Positions 1 through 8,699 are shown, counted from the first letter of the stretch. The stretch is 11,078 bases of DNA from Pyrodictiaceae archaeon (GCA_027043685.1 JALUFI010000164.1:1-11078), one strand, 5' to 3'. Program-made: numbers and translations. Notes: generated by a model from the letters alone, not told the origin.

Positions 1-140
1 GCCCAGGCTGTTTTTCCCCGAGACGCAGGGGCGTTGCGCGCCCCACGACCCTCTCTCCATTCTCCATGCCGTCATCCAGTCCCTGGGGCCCACGCTTATC
101 CCTCGCCGCGACAGCTGCTCCTCCCGGGGGGCTCTAGGGG
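1..140. other. Left-edge non-coding stretch
   Basis: No convincing coding region lies before the first gene. A run of five T at 11-15 could be part of the termination signal of a gene ending left of the window, but that gene is not visible. A small GC hairpin can be drawn (stem 28-33 with 39-44, 5-base loop). A weak AT-rich element (cttatcc, 94-100) lies about 40 bases before the ATG at 141 and could be its TATA box. None of these is strong in such a GC-rich background. Confidence 0.3.
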
Positions 141-638
141 ATGGGCTGCAGACCTGGGGACTACCCTGTGGAGGTTCGGACGCATACCGCTCTCCATGTG
201 TTGAAGGGTGCTGTTGTCCGCGTCCTCGGCCCCGGCTCGAAGTGGACGGCCTCGACGTATGTGAGGGGCGGGCATGGCCGGCTCGTGGTTACTGCTGAGC
301 ATAGGCCCTCGGGGGAGGAGCTTAGGAGGATAGAAGAGCTGGCTAACCGGCTGGTTGAGGCAGATGTCCCGGTGAGGGTGGAGGTTCTGCCCCGGAGGGT
401 TGCGGAGGAGCGCTACGGGGATGAGGTCTACGACTTGTTCCCGGTGCCGGAGGGCGTGGAGGAGCTTAGTATCGTTGTTATCCCTGACCCGTGGGGCCCT
501 GGCTTCTGGAACGTGAATGCGTGTAACAAGCAGCATACCCGCAGTACGGGTTGTGTCGGCTCGCTGAGGCTGGGTAGGCCGCGGTTCCGTAGGACCCGGG
601 GGTTGCTGGAGCTCCCCTTCGACCTTGTTGAGGCCTAG
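141..638 (+). CDS. alaX: AlaX-type free-standing tRNA-editing protein (short form)
   Basis: This 165-residue protein matches the second additional domain of alanyl-tRNA synthetase (tRNA_SAD family), the zinc-dependent editing domain that hydrolyses mischarged Ser- or Gly-tRNA(Ala) in trans. The zinc-binding signature is visible in two halves: HTALH (His15 and His19, HxxxH) and CNKQH (Cys128 and His132, CxxxH) followed by TRSTGCVG, the equivalent of the usual CGGTHVxxTGEIG block. The length fits the short AlaX-S class, which lacks the N-terminal glycine-rich domain. An in-frame TAG at 135-137 limits the start to this ATG or later. No partner gene adjoins it; cdc48 downstream has its own promoter. 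The CNKQH variant departs from the usual CGGTH, so the exact substrate (alanyl- or another aminoacyl-tRNA) is open. Family assignment comes from motifs only. Confidence 0.8.
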   Translation: MGCRPGDYPVEVRTHTALHVLKGAVVRVLGPGSKWTASTYVRGGHGRLVVTAEHRPSGEELRRIEELANRLVEADVPVRVEVLPRRVAEERYGDEVYDLFPVPEGVEELSIVVIPDPWGPGFWNVNACNKQHTRSTGCVGSLRLGRPRFRRTRGLLELPFDLVEA

Positions 639-696
639 GCTTCGGCGCCTCCCCTCTACGGCTATGGTGGTCTTGGAGGCCCACTCCATGGGGTTG

Positions 697-705
697 AATA
701 TATAT
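697..705 (+). promoter_or_regulatory. TATA box of cdc48
   Basis: The element aatatatat is the only strong AT-rich block in the gap between the editing gene and cdc48. Archaeal transcription normally starts about 25 bases downstream of the TATA centre, here near 726-728. That gives an almost leaderless message for an ATG at 733, or a leader of about 26 bases for the ATG at 754. Confidence 0.7.
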
Positions 706-738
706 TCTCTCATAGAGGGCTCATAGCGGGGGATGGGT

Positions 739-744
739 GGAGGT
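739..744 (+). promoter_or_regulatory. Ribosome binding site deciding the cdc48 start
   Basis: GGAGGT lies 9 bases before the ATG at 754, a normal archaeal spacing. It also lies inside the reading frame that would begin at 733, where it encodes part of a Gly-rich heptapeptide. It therefore favours 754 as the real start. Confidence 0.55.
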
Positions 745-753
745 AGAGGAGGT

Positions 754-2940
<2,187 letters not shown>

Positions 2941-2954
2941 CCTCCCATAGAAGC

Positions 2955-3000
2955 CCTCTTTTCCCCCTCCATTTCTTCTCTCATCGTTGCTCTTCTCTCC
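2955..3000 (+). terminator. Pyrimidine-rich termination region after cdc48
   Basis: Almost pure C/T sequence with several short T runs (for example 2959-2962 and 2972-2974) begins 15 bases after the cdc48 stop. Archaeal termination relies on such T-rich tracts in the non-template strand without needing a hairpin. The rest of the gap up to 3098 is GC-rich, with no promoter that I can recognise. Confidence 0.4.
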
Positions 3001-3098
3001 GGAGGCTTTTCCCGGGGGATAGGCGAATTCTCCCCCCTCTCTCCCGCCGCCTAGTCCCCCGGGGCCTGTGTGGTCGGCGCTGCGGGGGCAGGGGCTCC

Positions 3099-3377
3099 TT
3101 GTCCGTGGATGAGGTGTGCCTGGGTCTGCGGGCTGGCGTGGTTGCCGCTGCTGTGGTTGTGTGTGAGTTGTTGAGGAGCCGTGGCTGTTTCCCTTGGGGT
3201 GCGGTATGCCGGGGCTTGGAGGCTGCCGGGCTCGTGCTTGAGGCTGCCGGGGTCGACCTGGGTTATCCGGGTGGGCTCGTGGCTGTTGAGGAGGGTGACT
3301 GTGGGGGCGTGGTTGCTGCTGTTGCTGCTCTGGAGGCTGCTGGGAGGCGTGTGGCTCCCCGGGTCTTCGGGGGTTAG
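3099..3377 (+). CDS. Small Ala/Val/Gly-rich hypothetical protein
   Basis: A 92-residue ORF from a TTG start; I do not recognise a family. The protein is rich in Ala, Val, Gly and Leu, has four Cys (residues 7, 22, 30 and 38, with a fifth near 71) and reads as a run of amphipathic helices with recurring LEAAG segments. Codon use (many GCT, GTG, GAG, GGG, CTG) resembles a coding frame. Its TAG (3375-3377) overlaps the TAA of the convergent neighbour (3376-3374), a compact arrangement typical of real gene ends. Against it, there is no clear TATA box or Shine-Dalgarno, and a second overlapping frame is also open here, as often happens in GC-rich DNA. It could be a real conserved small protein or a chance ORF. 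Confidence 0.42.
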   Translation: MSVDEVCLGLRAGVVAAAVVVCELLRSRGCFPWGAVCRGLEAAGLVLEAAGVDLGYPGGLVAVEEGDCGGVVAAVAALEAAGRRVAPRVFGG

Positions 3378-4630
3378 CTGAGTATCTCTGGCTCTATGCC
3401 TAGCATTTGGGCTGCAGTCTTCAGCTCCTGGACGTGGTTGCCTAGTACTAGGACGTAGTGGTTGCCTGTGCTCTTCTCTAGGAGCATGTAGGGGTCCCAG
3501 CTTGTCTTGAGCCTTACCTGTGTCCTGCAGTGCAGGGGGCTAAGGAGCCCGGACTCCACCACCTCGCCTATCCCTAGCCTGAGGCTGTCGAGCCCTGGGC
3601 TCAGCCTCGCGATGGTTGCCTGGCTGCCCCTGGGGTACTCGAGGCTGACTCCGACCCCCTTCCCGGTCTCGTAGTGGCTTAGGAGCCTGTAGCGTCCCTC
3701 GCTCAGCGGCGCGGTGCAGTGCGCTAGGAGAACCCCGTCGCTGTAGAGCCGGGCGAGGTTCGCCATGAAGGCTGGGCGGCCGGCGGCCCAGGAGGCGAGC
3801 ATCATTGTGAGCGCTGCGGGTACGTCTCCCTCGCAGCCGGCCACGACCCCCTCGCTGTTCAGAAGGCTTAGGGCCAGGCAAGCGGTAGTGTCGAGACGAG
3901 GGATTACCTCGAAACACTCTATGGTGACCGCGTCGAGCCTCTCCCTCTCCACTATCCGCTTCATGGCGGCGTAGAGGCGGAGGGCTTTCTCAAGCTCCTC
4001 GCGGGGCCTCTCCACCCCGGCCGCGCCGGAGACGAGCTTCTCGAGCAGCTGCTCCGGGGCCTGGGCCCGGCGGTACTCCTCCTCCAGGGCCTCCATCGGC
4101 ACCTCTACCAGGGAGACGCCGAGCCTCTCCCGTAGCTCCGCCGGCTCCACCCTGCTGTAGACGAGCCAGGGGCTCGGCTCACCGATTATGCCGAGCCTGG
4201 CGCCCCGGAGCCTGGAGGCGGCGAGGAGCCCCCGGAGCCCCGGGGCCAGGCCCCGCTCAACCACCTCGGGGCTCAGCTCCTCCACGTAGGCCGCGGCCGC
4301 GCCTAGGCGGCGGAGGAGGGGGTAGGCCTCTAGGAGGGCTGGGAGGCTGTTGGCGTAGGGGTGGGCGACGAGGAGCAGGGGGCCCGTCGCCGCAGCCGCT
4401 GCCTGGAGGACTATGTGCTCGGTGCCCCCGGTGGAGAAGACGATGACCGCGGGGCCGCAGCCCTGGAGCCTCTCAGCGGCCTCCCCGGGGCTCGACGCCA
4501 CGCCGAGGTCACGGGCGCCTGCATGCCTCTCGGCGACGGGTGTTATGGCTGAGCGGAGCCTCTCGAGGAGCGCCTTGTCGTGGAGGGGGCTCGCCGCGTA
4601 GAGGAGGCATGGTTTCGCCACGCTGCACAC
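3374..4630 (-). CDS. L-fucose/L-arabinose isomerase-like protein (COG2407)
   Basis: This 418-residue protein resembles the archaeal branch of the fucose/arabinose isomerase fold (COG2407). An N-terminal Rossmann-like part contains VIVFSTGGTEH (62-72) and a second alpha/beta unit starts near LGIIGEPSPWLVYS (146-159). The family core follows: IECFEVIPRLDTTACLALSLLN (split here as 237-240 and 241-258), then GCEGDVPAALTMMLA (265-279), PAFMANL (286-292), LAHCTAPL (302-309) and GNHYVLVLGNHVQEL (389-403). Glu238, Asp269 and His391 are the best candidates for the divalent-metal ligands of the isomerase family; this is inferred by analogy. The substrate is unknown, and these proteins are often annotated as fucose isomerase without proof. 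The start is GTG at 4630; a second GTG three codons on is possible. It is divergent from the cDPG synthetase-like gene and shares its control region. Confidence 0.72.
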   Translation of the reverse strand: MCSVAKPCLLYAASPLHDKALLERLRSAITPVAERHAGARDLGVASSPGEAAERLQGCGPAVIVFSTGGTEHIVLQAAAAATGPLLLVAHPYANSLPALLEAYPLLRRLGAAAAYVEELSPEVVERGLAPGLRGLLAASRLRGARLGIIGEPSPWLVYSRVEPAELRERLGVSLVEVPMEALEEEYRRAQAPEQLLEKLVSGAAGVERPREELEKALRLYAAMKRIVERERLDAVTIECFEVIPRLDTTACLALSLLNSEGVVAGCEGDVPAALTMMLASWAAGRPAFMANLARLYSDGVLLAHCTAPLSEGRYRLLSHYETGKGVGVSLEYPRGSQATIARLSPGLDSLRLGIGEVVESGLLSPLHCRTQVRLKTSWDPYMLLEKSTGNHYVLVLGNHVQELKTAAQMLGIEPEILS

Positions 4631-4680
4631 CCGCCCACTCTATGGTGGCACGGGGGGCTCTCCTTGTAGTATTCGCTGAG

Positions 4681-4694
4681 GGGGCCAGGGCCCC
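4681..4694. repeat. Short inverted repeat in the divergent control region
   Basis: GGGGCC at 4681-4686 and GGCCCC at 4689-4694 form a perfect 6-base inverted repeat with a 2-base spacer. It lies between the two divergent genes, about 15 bases before the TATA-like box of the plus-strand gene. It could be an operator, but such repeats are frequent by chance in this base composition. Confidence 0.25.
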
Positions 4695-4709
4695 GGTTTA
4701 CGGCTCCAA

Positions 4710-4718
4710 GCTTAACAC
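4710..4718 (+). promoter_or_regulatory. TATA-like box of the cDPG synthetase-like gene
   Basis: The element gcttaacac is the clearest AT-rich block upstream. Its centre near 4714 predicts transcription starting around 4738-4740. This would exclude the TTG at 4734 and leave a leader of about 22 bases before the ATG at 4761. Confidence 0.45.
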
Positions 4719-4744
4719 TGCCCCTCAAGGCTATTGTTGGGCGG

Positions 4745-4753
4745 AAGGGGTGG
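4745..4753 (+). promoter_or_regulatory. Ribosome binding site of the cDPG synthetase-like gene
   Basis: AAGGGGTGG lies 7 bases before the ATG at 4761 and supports that start over the TTG at 4734. A nearly identical AAGGGGTGA precedes the cydA-like gene at the right end of the window. Confidence 0.5.
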
Positions 4754-4760
4754 CCCCCGA

Positions 4761-6098
4761 ATGGTTCAGCGTAAGCGCGTGGTTATACTGGGGGCCGGGG
4801 GCAGGGACTTCCACGTGTTCAACACCGTGTTCCGCGATGACCCTAGCTACGAGGTTGTCGCGTTCACCGCGGCCCAGATACCGGGGATAGAGTGGCGCCG
4901 CTACCCCCCGAGCCTAGCCGGGCACCGGTACCCCGACGGGATACCCATTGTGCCCGAGAAGCTCCTCGAGAAGATAATCAAGGAGCACCATGTCGACGAG
5001 GTGGTGCTCGCGTACAGCGACCTCCTCTACAGCGACGTGGGGCACCTCCTCAGCCGCGCCCTCGCCGCGGGGGCCAGCTTCCGAGTCATAAGCCCCAGGG
5101 AGACAATGCTCGTCAGCTACAAGCCCGTCGCCGCCGTCACCGCGGTCAAGACCGGGGCCGGGAAGAGCACGGTGTCCCGCGCCCTGGTGCGGGAGGTGAA
5201 GCTCCGCGGCCTGGAGCCCGTGGTCGTCCGCCACCCAATGGCCTACGGCAACCTCGAGGCAAAGAAGCTAATAGTCATCCAGGTCGAGGACGACCTAGCC
5301 AGGTACCCGCTCACAGTCGAGGAGAGGGAGGAGTTCGAGCCATACCTCGAGCTAGAGACGCCGGTGCTCGCCGGCGTTGACTACGGCCTCGTGCTCCGGG
5401 AGGCAGAGAAACTCGGGGACGTGATAATATGGGATGGCGGGAACAATGACTGGCCCTTCATAAAGCCCGACCTCTGGATAGTCGTCGTTGACCCGCTGCG
5501 CCCCGAGACAATTGACGGCTCCTTCCCCGGCGAGGTAAACGTCCGCATGGCGGAGGTCGCGATAATAACCAAGGCCTCCGTCGCCGGCGGGCAGAGGGTG
5601 GAGGAGGCCAGGAAGAAGCTCCTAAGCCTAAACCCGCGCCTAGAGATAGCGGTCGCGGACCTAGAGGTCCGTGTCGACAAGCCCGACCTCATCCAGGGCC
5701 GCCGCGTCGTCATAGTAGAGGACTCCCCGACTGTGACCCACGGCGGGGCCCCCTATGCCGCCGGCTACGTCGCTGCGAAGAAGTACGGCGCGGAGATAGT
5801 CGACCCCAAGCCCTACGCCGTGGGGACGATAAAGAAGATGTATGAGGAGTACCCCCACATGGGGCCCGTTGTGCCCTCCACCGGGTACACGGAGCAGCAG
5901 CTACGCGACCTCGAGGAGACGCTGAAACGCGTCCCCGCAGAAACGGTGGTCATAGCGACGCCTGCAAGGCTAGAGAAGATGATAGAGCTAAACAAGCCCT
6001 ACGTGAGAGTGAGCTACGAACTCAAGATACTGGAGGGCCCCACCGTGAAGGACCTCGTGGATAGGCTGCTGGAGAGGCACCCGGTGCCCGAGGCCTAG
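4761..6098 (+). CDS. cpgS: Cyclic 2,3-diphosphoglycerate synthetase-like protein (COG2403)
   Basis: A 445-residue protein matching the archaeal cyclic 2,3-diphosphoglycerate synthetase/predicted GTPase family (COG2403), whose characterised member from Methanothermus is of similar length. That enzyme cyclises 2,3-diphosphoglycerate with ATP to make a thermoprotectant that also stores phosphate. An N-terminal Rossmann-like unit begins with VVILGAGGRDFHVFN (about 7-21). The nucleotide-binding core carries a deviant Walker A, KTGAGKS, at 130-136. This has the extra upstream lysine (Lys130) of SIMIBI-class P-loop proteins. IIWDGGNNDWPF (about 220-231) is the family block that follows Walker B, and EDSPTVTHGG lies further on. 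I chose the ATG at 4761 because of the Shine-Dalgarno and predicted transcription start; a TTG at 4734 would add nine residues. Synthesis of cDPG in this organism is an inference; a different nucleotide-dependent role is possible. Confidence 0.82.
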   Translation: MVQRKRVVILGAGGRDFHVFNTVFRDDPSYEVVAFTAAQIPGIEWRRYPPSLAGHRYPDGIPIVPEKLLEKIIKEHHVDEVVLAYSDLLYSDVGHLLSRALAAGASFRVISPRETMLVSYKPVAAVTAVKTGAGKSTVSRALVREVKLRGLEPVVVRHPMAYGNLEAKKLIVIQVEDDLARYPLTVEEREEFEPYLELETPVLAGVDYGLVLREAEKLGDVIIWDGGNNDWPFIKPDLWIVVVDPLRPETIDGSFPGEVNVRMAEVAIITKASVAGGQRVEEARKKLLSLNPRLEIAVADLEVRVDKPDLIQGRRVVIVEDSPTVTHGGAPYAAGYVAAKKYGAEIVDPKPYAVGTIKKMYEEYPHMGPVVPSTGYTEQQLRDLEETLKRVPAETVVIATPARLEKMIELNKPYVRVSYELKILEGPTVKDLVDRLLERHPVPEA

Positions 6099-6216
6099 CC
6101 CCCACAGCCACCCCCCTTATTACCCGGGGCTGACGCCACCGGGGCCACGGCCCTAGAGGAGATAGAGGGGGAGCACCCCGCAACTAATGAGGGGCCTTGG
6201 AGCCGGTCACGTGGAG
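6099..6216. other. Leader/promoter region of aIF1A with a 14-codon uORF
   Basis: Two AT-rich elements could act as TATA boxes: ttatta at 6117-6122, predicting a start near 6145, and actaat at 6183-6188, predicting a start near 6211. Only the first would place a short ORF (ATG at 6187 to TAG at 6229-6231, 14 residues) in the message. No strong terminator for the preceding gene is visible, so read-through from it is also possible. Confidence 0.3.
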
Positions 6217-6227
6217 AGGAGGGTGAT
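6217..6227 (+). promoter_or_regulatory. Near-perfect Shine-Dalgarno of aIF1A
   Basis: AGGAGGGTGAT differs from the full archaeal anti-16S complement AGGAGGTGAT by one inserted G. It ends 6 bases before the CTG at 6234. No ATG, GTG or TTG in the aIF1A frame lies at a usable distance, so the site points to the CTG as start. The ATG at 6226-6228 is directly followed by TAG and is in another frame. Confidence 0.65.
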
Positions 6228-6233
6228 GTAGCC

Positions 6234-6587
6234 CTGGCGCGCAGGAGGGGAGGCAGGAAGAAGAAGAGGACCGAGGAGTCGAAGAAGGAGATACCCCTCC
6301 CCAACCCGGAGGAGGGCACCATACTCTGCGTCGTCGTGAGGGTGCTAGGCGCCGACCACCTGCTGATACGCTGCCAGGACGGGGTTGAGAGGAAGGCTAG
6401 GATACCCGGCAGCCTCCGCAGGAGGATGTGGATGAGGGAGGGCGACATAGTGCTGGCAGCGCCCTGGGACTTCAAGCCGGACCGCGCCGACGTCGTCTAC
6501 CGGTACCAGAAGGAGGAGGTACGTAAGCTGGCCGAGAAGGGCATCATACCCCAGGAGCTGATAGAGCTGGCCGAGGAGTACGCCTAA
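6234..6587 (+). CDS. eif1a: Archaeal translation initiation factor 1A (aIF1A), CTG start
   Basis: aIF1A binds the A site of the small ribosomal subunit and helps place initiator tRNA and mRNA. From the CTG the protein has 117 residues, normal for the family. A basic tail comes first (RRRGGRKKKR, residues 3-12), then IPLPNPEEGTILCVVVRVLG (20-39), which begins the OB-fold. RIPGSLRRRMWMREGDIVL and APWDFKPDRADVVYRY, both strongly conserved in aIF1A, follow. The first standard start in frame is a GTG at 6336, but it would remove the basic tail and the first OB strand, which the family keeps. The frame is open upstream with no ATG, GTG or TTG before 6336. CTG at 6234 sits 6 bases after an excellent Shine-Dalgarno. 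An alternative is a sequencing indel near 6226. The permease gene follows after 14 bases and may be cotranscribed. Confidence 0.9.
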   Translation: MARRRGGRKKKRTEESKKEIPLPNPEEGTILCVVVRVLGADHLLIRCQDGVERKARIPGSLRRRMWMREGDIVLAAPWDFKPDRADVVYRYQKEEVRKLAEKGIIPQELIELAEEYA

Positions 6588-6601
6588 GAGCCACCGGGCC
6601 C

Positions 6602-7960
6602 GTGGGGCCTTTTCGCCCCCGGGTGTGTCCTCTTTTGCGGAGGAGGAGCGGTAAGCTCAGCCTCTGGGAGGCCACGGCTATAGCTGTTGGCATAATCATA
6701 GGTGCCAGCATCTTCTCACTCATAGGCGTCGGCGCCGAGATAGCTGGCCGCGACCTCCCACTAGCCTTCATAGCTGCCTCGGCCGCCGCGCTCCTCGTCG
6801 CCTACAACTACGCCAAGCTCGGTTCAAAGATAGTGTCCAACGCTGGGCCGATAGAGTTCATACTCCGCGGGATAGGGGACAACGTCGTCACCGGCATGCT
6901 TGCCTTCATGCTATGGTTCACCTACGTCGCCTCGATAGCACTCTTCGCGAAGACCTTCGCCGGCTACTTCCTAGCCCTTGTCCACGCACCGCTAACTGCA
7001 CTGAACATGGCCCTTGTGGAGGTAGCTGTCGTGGCTGTCTTCGTTGCCCTGAACTTCCGGGGCTCCAAGGCTGTGGGGAGGGCCGAGAGCCTCATAGTGG
7101 CTGCGAAGCTCGGGATACTTGGCTTGTTCATAGCTGCTGGGCTCTGGACGATTAAGCCCCAGCTCCTCGCTCCACTGCTGGACAAGGAGCACTTGATGGG
7201 AGTCGTATATGCGGCGTCGTTCTTCTTCCTCAGCTACACGGGCTTCGGCCTCGTTACAAACGCCTCCGAGGACATAGAGGACCCCGAGCGCAATGTGCCG
7301 AGAGCAATCTACCTAAGCCTACTAATATCGACGATTGTCTACGTGGGGGTCTCGGTAGTGGCTGTCGGCAACCTCCCCGTCAAGGAGCTGGTGAGGGCCA
7401 AGGAGTACGCGCTAGCCGAGGCGGCCAAGCCCTTCCTGGGCGAGGCGGGGTTCACTCTGATAGCGCTGGGCGCCCTCCTATCCACCTCCTCCGCGATAAA
7501 CGCCACCCTGTACGGCGGCGCAAACATAGCATACGCGCTGGCCAGGGAGGGGGAGCTGCCCAGGGTCTTTGAGAGGAAGGCCTGGTTCGGCGCACCCGAG
7601 GGTCTCTACGCGACAGCCATCCTCGGCCTCCTCCTCGCCCTCCTGCTCAACCTCGACGGCGTGGCCGCCGTCTGCAGCGCCACCTTCATAATCATCTACC
7701 TGGCGGTGATCATCGCCCACTACCGGCTACGCAGCATCACGCGGGGAAACACAGCAGTCATAGCCCTGAGCCTCGTTGTCGTAGCCTCTATACTGGCGCT
7801 GCTCCTCTACCACCAGTACGCCACTAACCCCAGGAGCTTCTACACGATACTAGCCAGCTACGCGGGGGCCCTCGTGGTCGAGTACCTCTACCGGGCGAGG
7901 ACCGGCCGCGTGATAAGGAAGAGGGTAACCTATACGCCGGCGAGCGTTTCCGTCACCTAG
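6602..7960 (+). CDS. APC-superfamily amino-acid permease
   Basis: A 452-residue polytopic membrane protein of the amino acid-polyamine-organocation superfamily, with about 12 hydrophobic helices. Diagnostic features are GIIIGASIFSLIG in helix 1 (30-42), where the broken helix binds the substrate alpha-amino and carboxyl groups; YTGFGLVTNASEDIEDPERN across helix 6 and its loop (212-231); and ALAREGELPRVFER (312-325) before helix 9. The C-terminal tail after about residue 430 is basic and cytosolic. The substrate cannot be read from the sequence. Start is uncertain: GTG at 6602, GTG at 6623 and TTG at 6635 all precede helix 1, and none has a clear Shine-Dalgarno. It begins 14 bases after aIF1A on the same strand, so cotranscription is likely, although the functions are unrelated. 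Confidence 0.88.
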   Translation: MGPFRPRVCPLLRRRSGKLSLWEATAIAVGIIIGASIFSLIGVGAEIAGRDLPLAFIAASAAALLVAYNYAKLGSKIVSNAGPIEFILRGIGDNVVTGMLAFMLWFTYVASIALFAKTFAGYFLALVHAPLTALNMALVEVAVVAVFVALNFRGSKAVGRAESLIVAAKLGILGLFIAAGLWTIKPQLLAPLLDKEHLMGVVYAASFFFLSYTGFGLVTNASEDIEDPERNVPRAIYLSLLISTIVYVGVSVVAVGNLPVKELVRAKEYALAEAAKPFLGEAGFTLIALGALLSTSSAINATLYGGANIAYALAREGELPRVFERKAWFGAPEGLYATAILGLLLALLLNLDGVAAVCSATFIIIYLAVIIAHYRLRSITRGNTAVIALSLVVVASILALLLYHQYATNPRSFYTILASYAGALVVEYLYRARTGRVIRKRVTYTPASVSVT

Positions 7961-8060
7961 CCCTCCTCCGCGGCTAGTAGGGGATGGGGAGGGCCTGGAT
8001 TGCCGAGGCCCCAGGGGAGGCGGGGCCGGTGAGGATTCTCCCGAAGGCCGACCGTGGCTC
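7961..8060. terminator. Gap between convergent permease and KH genes
   Basis: This 100-base gap lies between two gene ends. An inverted repeat (GGGCCT at 7991-7996, AGGCCC at 8006-8011, 9-base loop) could form a stem usable from either side, with an alternative pairing of 7994-7998 with 8011-8015. There is no T run on either strand, so it is not a typical archaeal terminator. No other feature is seen. Confidence 0.25.
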
Positions 8061-8699
8061 TCAGCGCCAGAGCTGGGTCATCCGGCTCCTGCGTAGATCG
8101 AACATAGCTCTCTCAAGGTACCGGTAGACAGTGCTGTGTTGCCTGCCCTGGATGAGCATCTCTACTGCCTGCTTGGCTATGCTCGCTGTCTCGTAGTCCC
8201 CTATTATCGCCACGTAGTTACCGTATATGCTTATGTAGGTGCCCGTCATCTCCTCTATTGTTTTCCTCGCCTTGCCCTTCTCGCCGATAATCCTGCCCTT
8301 TATCCTCTTCAGGTGGTTCGGGGCGTCACCCACGTACTGCTTGAGGTCTATGACTATCAGTACCTGGTCCTCGTCGAGGAGCTTCAGCGCCTTCTCGGGC
8401 GGGAAGCCGTAGGCTATCGCCCTCACGACCTCCTGGGCCTTCATAACCATGAATGGGGGCACGTCCGGGGACTCCGGCTCGATTATCACCATGCCGGTCG
8501 TGCTGTCAACTGTTATCCTCGTCCTAGTCCTCTTCATTATCTCCGTCTTGACCCTGCCCTTCTCGCCTATGAGCACCCCTATCCTGTCCGGGGGCAGCTT
8601 CGCGTATAGCCTCAGGACTCCTGGGACGCTTCTACCAGCTGCTGCGCCCTGCGCCCCCTCTCCCCGGGGCACTCCTCCTCGCTGCATCGCCTTACCCAC
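8061..8699 (-). CDS. KH-domain ribosome biogenesis protein (Pno1/Dim2-like)
   Basis: A 212-residue protein with two KH domains, matching the archaeal homologue of eukaryotic Pno1/Dim2, which binds near the 3' end of small-subunit rRNA during maturation. KH1 covers about 29-95 (LRLYAKLPPDRIGVLIGEKG, GxxG loop GEKG at 45-48). KH2 covers about 113-185 (GRIIGEKGKARKTIEEMTG, GEKG at 139-142). The C terminus is basic and helical. The GTG start at 8699 is backed by GAGGAG (8708-8713 on the plus-strand count) with 8 bases of spacing. This gives an 88-base overlap with the 3' end of rio1. The ATG at 8687 and the GTG at 8672 are alternatives, still inside rio1. No ATG, GTG or TTG lies between the rio1 stop and the first KH domain, so some overlap is almost certain and the genes are probably translationally coupled. 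Its function fits its neighbour RIO1. Confidence 0.88.
   Translation of the reverse strand: MGKAMQRGGVPRGEGAQGAAAGRSVPGVLRLYAKLPPDRIGVLIGEKGRVKTEIMKRTRTRITVDSTTGMVIIEPESPDVPPFMVMKAQEVVRAIAYGFPPEKALKLLDEDQVLIVIDLKQYVGDAPNHLKRIKGRIIGEKGKARKTIEEMTGTYISIYGNYVAIIGDYETASIAKQAVEMLIQGRQHSTVYRYLERAMFDLRRSRMTQLWR

Noticed and set aside
28..44. GC hairpin near the left edge as an RNA gene or terminator
   Set aside because: The stem is only six base pairs, no T run follows on either strand, and no C/D or H/ACA box is visible.
3181..3381. A second open frame overlapping the 92-residue ORF
   Set aside because: Its product is low-complexity (Leu/Gly/Trp runs), with poorer codon use than the 3099 frame, and it offers no start context or interlocked gene end.
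4734..4760. TTG at 4734 as the start of the cDPG synthetase-like gene
   Set aside because: The predicted transcription start (about 4738-4740) is after it, and the ribosome site at 4745-4753 serves the ATG at 4761.
6226..6234. Programmed -1 frameshift joining the 14-codon uORF to aIF1A
   Set aside because: There is no slippery heptamer or downstream pseudoknot that I can see. A direct start at CTG explains the layout with fewer assumptions.
6336..6587. GTG at 6336 as the start of aIF1A
   Set aside because: It would remove about 34 conserved residues, including the first OB-fold strand, and has no Shine-Dalgarno. The strong ribosome site lies 110 bases upstream.
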